Assembly: GCA_001969505.1 (NCBI GenBank)
Contig: LSSK01000179.1
Coordinates: 6,823 to 20,600, forward strand
From: Zancudomyces culisetae
Taxonomy: Eukaryota; Kickxellomycota; Harpellomycetes; Harpellales; Legeriomycetaceae
DNA length: 13,778 nt
Direction: 5' to 3'
Shown in pieces: positions 8,111-13,778 of this stretch. The number at the start of each line of letters is the position of its first letter. Position 1 is the first letter of the stretch. Position numbers and translations under genes: made by a program. The notes under the pieces were generated by a model. It searched no databases and was not told the DNA's origin. It worked only from the letters and a program-made list of their open reading frames with translations.

Positions 8111-8885
8111 TTTACACCTATTTCGTTTTTTTTCAGTCATGAATATATTAAATCCTGGAAATATACTCATAATACTATGTTTGCATACATTCCATTCACA
8201 TGAAATGATGCATTATACACGAAAAAAAAGTCAAAACAAGGGGTTGTCAATAAAGCTTGCCAATTGTATATAAATCCAAAATTATTGAGCTTTCATATCA
8301 CCATTAATTGATTTTTGGTAATCTTTATTTCATCGAACTTTTGAGTCCCATATTCCACTTGAAAACGCTAATAAGTGAACTTTTACTTTATAGCTAACAA
8401 TAAGTATCGTATTGAAACCATTTACAATCTATGTCTTTCAAAAGAAAGACGTATACCGTCTCTACTAAAAAAAAAAGGCTGAATACAACCCAGTGGGTGA
8501 TATCCAATACCCATGCTTTAAGGCGGCAATAGGGTTAATTGCGCTTAGCTGGGGTAAGAAGAAAGGGAAATTTAGATAATCTTTTTGTAACGGTTTTACA
8601 TAATCTTTTTTTTGTTTTGTTGACATTTAACTGTGCTACCATAAATCCATTGGTTTTCCTGTTGATGTATTACTAATAATCAAATTAAATGGTCAATAAA
8701 ATAGTGACTGCTCTTTATGTGAAAGGATTTGCAATAATATTGGAGAAATACTCAATCAATTAAATAAAATCGATAATTCTTGCTAAATCGTGAACTTCAA
8801 GGTTGTTTGTAAACCAGCAAGAACTAGAAATAAATATTTTATCAAGTTAACTTATTTAATAACAGTGTTCTACCCATTACCAAAT

Positions 8886-10169
8886 CTACATAAGAAGGGT
8901 GGAAACATAGACAAATGAACTGATATATGCCAATGCAGTTAGTTTGCCGAATGAAAACTTGGCTGATCCAGCTGCTGATGTAGAGCTTTTTGAGCTGGAT
9001 GAGCTGCTGCTGCTGCTAGATGAACTCTTGCTTGATGAGCTGGTGGTTGATGAGGTGCTGTTAGACGTACTTTCGTTGGCTGCGTCGACTATTTCTGTCG
9101 CGTTTGCTTGTGATGTTTTTATGTCAAAACTAGGGAGGTTGGTTACTCCAGTAGTATAGGTATCATCATTATAAAGTGGATTTTTCAATGAGGAGATATC
9201 CTTCAATTTGTACTTGGAAATCAAATCAAGAAGTGATTCAGTTGTAATTTTGAAGTCTCCATCATTCAACATTGTAGATGCTATAGCACCCACAAGCGAA
9301 TGCGCTCTTGTAGTTGGGTGCACTGAGTTCATAAATGCATAGGCATCAGAATCTTCACATGAGGAAATAACTACACCGCTGGCGTCTTCTACATGACAAG
9401 GTGCTGTGGTGTTTGTGATTCCCAATGCTGTGCTGATCGCTGGGTCTTGGAATTTCTGCAGAATCGTGAAAAAGTCCAAAACCTGGATGGACTTCACTCC
9501 TAGAGACTCGTTTTGTGCAATTTGACCCAGTATGTATTCAGTTTGTGCATTTGTAGCGTTAACAAATGCATTGAGTGCCGCTCTTGCAATTTCTGGTGCT
9601 GTGAGCGCAACAGGAATTAACGAAATATCTGGAATATTAGAAACCAAAAGTCTTTTGTATCCTATACCCACCAAGTTTGACACTGCAGCTCCAATATTTC
9701 TAGAAATTGCATTTGAATATTCCTCAACGTTGATTGTTCCACTAAACAAACCGGTGATTCCATCAAGTACATCGTTTCCGCCTATTTCTACAGCTGCTAT
9801 GTCGTTACTCAAGACATCCTCGGAAAATTTACCTCCAAATGTTGCGTTGAAGGTGTCGATCTGTTGAAACGCATCAGGGACGGTGATAGTTACGTTATCA
9901 AATATTTGCACGCTAGTGTTGTTTGATGTTGCACCACCAACTGCGTAATTTATAAGGGTATAGTTATTCCATTTTGCAAGGTATTCATTCCATACAGGTC
10001 CGTTGGAGAATCTACCATTCCACCATGGCACGGTGTTTGGTTTGGGCTGAGGGTTGGCGTTACCAATATCGGACAAGCTGTTTCCAAAAACCACGACTCT
10101 TGTATCGGCACTGGCGATGGAAGCTAGCCCTGCGACAGCAACTCCATAAGCGGTATATTTTGCTAACAT
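8886..10169 (-). CDS. Secreted GPI-type GDSL (SGNH) family protein, copy 2, catalytic Asp replaced by Asn
   Basis: Tandem paralogue of copy 1: also 427 residues, alignable without gaps, 299 of 427 positions identical by hand count. Signal peptide 1-21 (IASA|D), FGNSLSD with Ser31, GRFSNGPVWNEYLAK, NYAVGGA (both block II glycines present) and GGND (Asn132) are all kept. Block V reads NSVH instead of DPIH: residue 281 is AAC (Asn) at 9329-9327, while His284 is retained. The acidic triad member is therefore missing and activity may be weak, altered or lost. C258 and C271 are kept; the extra Cys185 of copy 1 is Ile. The Ser-rich stalk and hydrophobic GPI-type tail match copy 1, differing only in the last residue. 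The reading frame is fully open, so it is not a simple pseudogene; a binding or decoy role is conceivable but unproven. Stop is TAG. Confidence 0.88.
   Translation of the reverse strand: MLAKYTAYGVAVAGLASIASADTRVVVFGNSLSDIGNANPQPKPNTVPWWNGRFSNGPVWNEYLAKWNNYTLINYAVGGATSNNTSVQIFDNVTITVPDAFQQIDTFNATFGGKFSEDVLSNDIAAVEIGGNDVLDGITGLFSGTINVEEYSNAISRNIGAAVSNLVGIGYKRLLVSNIPDISLIPVALTAPEIARAALNAFVNATNAQTEYILGQIAQNESLGVKSIQVLDFFTILQKFQDPAISTALGITNTTAPCHVEDASGVVISSCEDSDAYAFMNSVHPTTRAHSLVGAIASTMLNDGDFKITTESLLDLISKYKLKDISSLKNPLYNDDTYTTGVTNLPSFDIKTSQANATEIVDAANESTSNSTSSTTSSSSKSSSSSSSSSSSSKSSTSAAGSAKFSFGKLTALAYISSFVYVSTLLM
8890..9067 (-). repeat. 178-bp block identical to 6517-6694 (copy in GDSL 2)
   Basis: Partner of the block in copy 1. 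Perfect identity includes all synonymous positions, while the catalytic region of the two genes differs at many sites, which suggests recent gene conversion. Confidence 0.95.
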
Positions 10170-10229
10170 TTTTTCAGTTCGATTTTATTTAGAGGTATTA
10201 TTAATTTATTCTTATGAAAAACGGGTAAA

Positions 10230-10237
10230 TTTATATA
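10230..10237 (-). promoter_or_regulatory. TATA box candidate of GDSL copy 2
   Basis: Minus-strand TATATAAA lies 61-68 bp upstream of the ATG at 10169-10167. It is within an AT repeat, so the exact site is uncertain. Confidence 0.4.
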
Positions 10238-10867
10238 TATTTCGAAAGTATAAAAGGATATACATATTATAGTACGAAAAAAAGAAACTGGCGCTAGGAC
10301 TTTTTTTATATTTTAATTTTGGATACTGCCAACATTAATAATCACGAACACAAATAGTGGTTCATTTGTATTGATGACAGTTGACATGTTCTTTCGGATA
10401 ATCCAGAATACTTTTAGTATCTAGTAATGTTGGGTTATACAAAATAAATAAATTGCGATTTGTAAGCTAAAAGATAAATGCTTTAACCAGATGCTTAGGC
10501 CTGCTCAGAAAGACTATCTTTCTAAACTTACAGAGCAAATCCTTTTTCAGGAGAGGGGGGGGGTGAGTCGCACATACCAAAGAAGCATCTACCTGTTATA
10601 AGCTCATGATATCTCGAGTCATTTTTTGTGTTGACCGAATCCAACCAGTAAATGCAGAGTGATACTTCACTTCACCATCACATTTAAGCCAGTTTTAATT
10701 GTGATGTAATGAGTTTGAGACTTTGAATGTGGTAATAGGTCCAATCGCTATGTTAGCGAGCAGAAATTTTTTTATATCCTTCCTCTTTAGTAAAAAAAAA
10801 TTGTCATATTTTAGCAACTAATTATTAGATTGGAGTGAAAATATTTTTCCAGAGTCAATCTTTATAT

Positions 10868-10915
10868 AATCGTGTTTTCAACCTTGCCAATTAGAACATG
10901 AGCAAAAACACGATT
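10868..10915. repeat. 11-bp perfect inverted repeat with 26-nt loop
   Basis: Arms AATCGTGTTTT (10868-10878) and AAAACACGATT (10905-10915) are exact reverse complements. It could be a hairpin in a transcript, a binding site for a dimer, or a remnant of a small inverted-repeat element. No target-site duplication is evident. Confidence 0.6.
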
Positions 10916-11226
10916 TTACAAGCAGTTTCTTGATTGCTGATTTCATTCCGGCCTTACGAACAAACCAGTTAGCCGGAAAAGGTAGTAAAACCAAAAAAAC
11001 CCAGATATTTCTAAACTGCTGCGAGTAGGCCATTTGTTGGTTTCTGGAATCCTAACAAGGTATTAGATAAAACAGGGATGGGCTTGCATTTACCTCATAA
11101 TTAAACAAAATTAGCCGTGAATGCTAATAACCCATTGCTATTACTCTCCTAACCGCACAAAATACCCAATTGCTACATACTAGTAACAACAGTTATGATT
11201 TGGCACTAGATATTACTTTTGTTTCA

Positions 11227-11232
11227 TTTATT
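11227..11232 (-). terminator. Possible polyadenylation signal of the ankyrin gene
   Basis: Minus-strand AATAAA lies about 55 nt after the ankyrin stop. Another AATAAA overlaps the stop codon itself (11280-11285). These are weak signals in AT-rich DNA. Confidence 0.3.
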
Positions 11233-11284
11233 TGATAAGGATACGGCACATCCCCAATATATTCCAGTCGTAAAGCTTCTTTAT

Positions 11285-13778
11285 TCAAAAGTGCGCCAAT
11301 TTATCTAGAATGTATTTTGCCAAGAGATATCGTTGATTAGATGCGGCATTCAAGCATCTATTTTCTTTCAAGACAAATCTGTTTAGCTTTTTAAGAAAAT
11401 TCTTAGGGCACACCAAATCCCTGTTTAGTAAAAGCTCCAGTAAATCACCGCTTTTTATTTTATATGCAAACTTCAGGAGTAAACTGTCGTGCGTCTTGAC
11501 ATCAACGCCATATTTAACCAAAAGGTTAGCAACCTCGACGTTCGCATTGTTGTATGCTTCTTTAATTCCATAGTTTGTGTTTAACACCAGGTTTGGACAC
11601 CTGCAAAGCAAATAGCTTAAGATTTGAAAATTATCGTTTCTACAAGCCTCAATCACACCACTACTCTCTCCTCGTACAATAAGTACATCATTTTCGCAAA
11701 GTATTCTCACCATTTCCAGATTGTTGTTTACACATGCCTCCAATATATAATTATAAGAGCAATTTGTAAGTTTAGCACCATTTTTTAAAAGCAGTTTGAC
11801 CAAATCGACATTGTTCGCCCTTACAGCCGCAAATAACCCTCCATTCAAGCTATGAGGTTCAAGTGTACCTCCTTTTTCAAGCAAAAGCTTGGCCAAACCA
11901 TAGTTATTTTTATTGCAGGCTTCATAAATACACAGACCAATATCAAAATGCATCTCCCCGCCTGATTTCAATAACAACTCCGTTATTTCTAAGCTGCCTG
12001 CTTCACATGCCTCCAACACACCATTTTCTCGCATCAATACAGGATTAACGCCATTTTCAATTAATAATTTAACCAACTCTATATTACCCGTTGCACATGC
12101 CACCTGTAGCCCGTCAAAAAGTGGGTGTTTCACTTCGGCATTATTCTTCAATAGATACCTCAACAGCTCTATATTGTTTGTCCTGCAAGCCTCTACAACG
12201 CCGTTATAAAATAAAGAACAGAAATCAGCTCCGTTTTCCATCAATACTTTAACCATTTCAAGATTTCCTAACTCACAGGCGATTCTAATCCCATTGAACC
12301 TGGATTTATTTCTGAGAGATCCTCCATGCGCTACCCAGTGCCTTAAGACCTCTACATCATCTGACTTACATGCCTCCTCTAAGCCGTTGGATTCTCCCAC
12401 CCCCAAGCGAGCCCCTTTTTCTATAAAATGGTTTATCCATTTTATGTTTCCTGCTTTATACGCTGTCCTCAATACCAAAAAATCGTGGCTATTGATATCA
12501 GCCCCACATGCTACCAAAAAATCTAAAATTTCAAAAATTTTATCTAAAAGCCTCGCTTTTATTTTCTCAAGATGTTTGTCATTTAATACTACTACGTTTC
12601 CTTGATTTATGGTTCTGGCTCGATCCATCTTCTTTTGCTGTACCATGTGAAAGCTTGTTTCTGTAGCTACTCTTTCATCTACAAACGTGTCTTTAAAACC
12701 ATCAGAGTCGCCAGTAAGTATGGGTTTACAACATATAGAGCTATCTGTATCTATCCAAGTCCGTGATTTATGTTTAAGCGAATTTTTTGCGATTTCAATA
12801 AACTTTCTTGCACTCCTAGCTTCAATTTTGTCGCCAGTGTAGTTTTTCTCAAAATTTTTGCTCAGTAATCTTTTAATACCCTCAATGTCGCCCAGATTGA
12901 CCTCAAGTGTAATTTTGTCAGCCACATATGCATCGATCTCCAATCCATGAGCAATAAAAAATTTCAATATCTTATTAAAGCAAGGCTCCTGTTCATCTAA
13001 CTTGCAAATATGGATATCCAAAGCGTTTTTCTCTAGCTTTTGAGCATCGCTCAGCAACCACTTTAGTATTTCATCATTGCTCCCCCCTAATACTTCAGCA
13101 ATCCCATTTTCTCCTCTGGTGTTTATTTTAACGCCATTCTTAAGTAAAAATCGTAACATTTCAATATTCTTCTTGGTACATACATTTTTGATTACACTTG
13201 AAGTGATAGGTTTAGTATCCAACCCATAATCAAAAAACAATTTCACAACCATGACATTGCCGGAATCAACTGCGTCCAAAAAACTGGATACATCCACCAT
13301 ACCTGGATACCCATCAAATAACTTTTTAGCTGTCTGGTAATCCCCGAGTTTACATGCCGTCTTCAGAACGCTACTGTCAGACTCATCTATTGATAAAAGC
13401 TGGTTTTTTAAAAGGTAGGTAATTATGTTTATATTTTTGGTTTTATACGCCATCCTGGTAAGGCCTCTAAAGTTTTCTGGGGTACGATCTACACTCCAAA
13501 ACAGTTTTTTAGCATAATTTCCCTTTCTAAGGAATAGTGACATTTCATACATCAGCTGTTTGTCTAGACTATCCGGTACTCTAGCGTTCAAAATATCAAT
13601 CAAACCTTTTCGACAGTATCTAAGCGAATAATACATACATGCACCCCCTACAATCTGCTTTAGAAGATTGCCACTTCTCCTTTGTATGGCAAATTGAAAA
13701 TAATCTTGATATTCTAGCACCGAAAATTCCTCAAGATATGCGCAAAAGTCTTTTAGTTCATCAACGTCTGTCTCATAA
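11285..13778 (-). CDS. Large ankyrin-repeat protein, 5' end outside window
   Basis: Predicted protein-interaction scaffold of unknown partner. The frame is open from the right edge (first full codon 13777-13775) to TGA at 11287-11285, 830 residues visible. The first start-like codon inside is GTG at 13720-13718, with no ATG before it, so the true start is beyond the window. Order: an N-terminal part of about 95 residues without clear repeats, a first set of about six divergent ankyrin repeats (roughly 100-305), a non-repeat spacer rich in Lys/Asp (about 310-405), then about twelve regular repeats of 28-33 residues (about 410-795) and a short basic end. The regular unit is NGxxEACxxxNxExVxxLLxNGAxx; the usual TPLH start of ankyrin repeats is replaced by a GxxEAC-type segment. 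This style resembles giant-virus and some protist or fungal ankyrin families. No membrane segment or enzyme domain is visible. Repeat identity is sure; the role is unknown. Confidence 0.85.
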   Translation of the reverse strand, partial: YETDVDELKDFCAYLEEFSVLEYQDYFQFAIQRRSGNLLKQIVGGACMYYSLRYCRKGLIDILNARVPDSLDKQLMYEMSLFLRKGNYAKKLFWSVDRTPENFRGLTRMAYKTKNINIITYLLKNQLLSIDESDSSVLKTACKLGDYQTAKKLFDGYPGMVDVSSFLDAVDSGNVMVVKLFFDYGLDTKPITSSVIKNVCTKKNIEMLRFLLKNGVKINTRGENGIAEVLGGSNDEILKWLLSDAQKLEKNALDIHICKLDEQEPCFNKILKFFIAHGLEIDAYVADKITLEVNLGDIEGIKRLLSKNFEKNYTGDKIEARSARKFIEIAKNSLKHKSRTWIDTDSSICCKPILTGDSDGFKDTFVDERVATETSFHMVQQKKMDRARTINQGNVVVLNDKHLEKIKARLLDKIFEILDFLVACGADINSHDFLVLRTAYKAGNIKWINHFIEKGARLGVGESNGLEEACKSDDVEVLRHWVAHGGSLRNKSRFNGIRIACELGNLEMVKVLMENGADFCSLFYNGVVEACRTNNIELLRYLLKNNAEVKHPLFDGLQVACATGNIELVKLLIENGVNPVLMRENGVLEACEAGSLEITELLLKSGGEMHFDIGLCIYEACNKNNYGLAKLLLEKGGTLEPHSLNGGLFAAVRANNVDLVKLLLKNGAKLTNCSYNYILEACVNNNLEMVRILCENDVLIVRGESSGVIEACRNDNFQILSYLLCRCPNLVLNTNYGIKEAYNNANVEVANLLVKYGVDVKTHDSLLLKFAYKIKSGDLLELLLNRDLVCPKNFLKKLNRFVLKENRCLNAASNQRYLLAKYILDKLAHF

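Larger units (their letters stand above)
7797..8885. other. Intergenic between the two GDSL genes; promoter of copy 1
   Basis: Holds the copy 1 promoter (right of 7796) and the copy 2 terminator region (left of 8886). It contains the 8-bp palindrome CTACGTAG (7889-7896) and a perfect 16-bp palindrome (8095-8110). No ORF or RNA gene was recognised. By eye, its sequence does not resemble the promoter region of copy 2, so the flanks have diverged far more than the coding ends. Confidence 0.5.
10170..11284. other. Intergenic between GDSL copy 2 and the ankyrin gene
   Basis: Contains the copy 2 promoter and the ankyrin gene's 3' flank. Seen here: a run of nine G (10555-10563), a small hairpin with arms AGAAAG/CTTTCT (10507-10523), and an 11-bp inverted repeat (10868-10915). 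No ORF with coding character and no tRNA were found. Confidence 0.5.

Noticed and set aside
10564-10623. TGACTC/TGAGTC-type (Gcn4/AP-1 core) sites near the GDSL genes
   Set aside because: Six-base matches are expected every couple of kilobases; full seven-base consensus sites are absent.
13718-13720. GTG at 13720 as the start of the ankyrin protein
   Set aside because: The frame stays open to the right edge without a stop; a nuclear eukaryotic gene would not be expected to use GTG here.
1-13778. CRISPR array, prokaryotic operon or phage features
   Set aside because: No spaced direct repeats or prokaryotic gene organisation; eukaryotic families, an intron and TATA-type promoters are seen instead.

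Overview
The window is nuclear DNA from a eukaryote, most likely a fungus with an AT-rich, intron-poor genome. It carries a bifunctional PFK-2/FBPase-2, a CCX-type cation/Ca2+ exchanger, and two secreted GDSL (SGNH) lipases with Ser-rich stalks and GPI-type tails. TATA boxes and A-rich contexts around ATG fit this. CTG reads as leucine at conserved exchanger positions, so a CUG-Ser yeast is unlikely. The FGNSLSD form of the lipases, the Ser-rich GPI tails and the low-complexity inserts remind me of early-diverging fungi (Kickxellomycotina or Harpellales type), but that is a weak guess and an ascomycete yeast is not excluded.

Layout. (1) 3-1766, plus strand: 3' part of a cation/Ca2+ exchanger gene whose start lies left of the window. 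(2) 1741-3573, minus strand: a 6-phosphofructo-2-kinase/fructose-2,6-bisphosphatase gene that I read as two exons around a 156-nt intron (3267-3422). A single-ORF reading misses exon 1 and begins inside the intron. The coding ends of genes 1 and 2 overlap tail to tail by 26 bp. (3) 3574-6512: a long AT-rich stretch with one plausible small gene (5820-6053, plus). (4) 6513-7796 and 8886-10169, both minus: tandem paralogous GDSL lipases of 427 residues each, about 70% identical without gaps. They share a 178-bp block of perfect DNA identity at their 3' ends. The second copy has Asn in place of the catalytic Asp. (5) 11285-13778, minus: a large ankyrin-repeat gene whose 5' end lies right of the window.

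The genes do not form one pathway. The exchanger and the PFKFB enzyme are housekeeping functions of ion balance and glycolytic control. The right half is accessory in character: duplicated, surface-anchored, partly diverged hydrolases next to a degenerate ankyrin protein. I see no CRISPR array, rRNA, convincing tRNA or intact transposon. The best leads are the hidden exon/intron of the PFKFB gene, the catalytic Asp-to-Asn change in one lipase copy, and the conversion-like identity tract between the copies.
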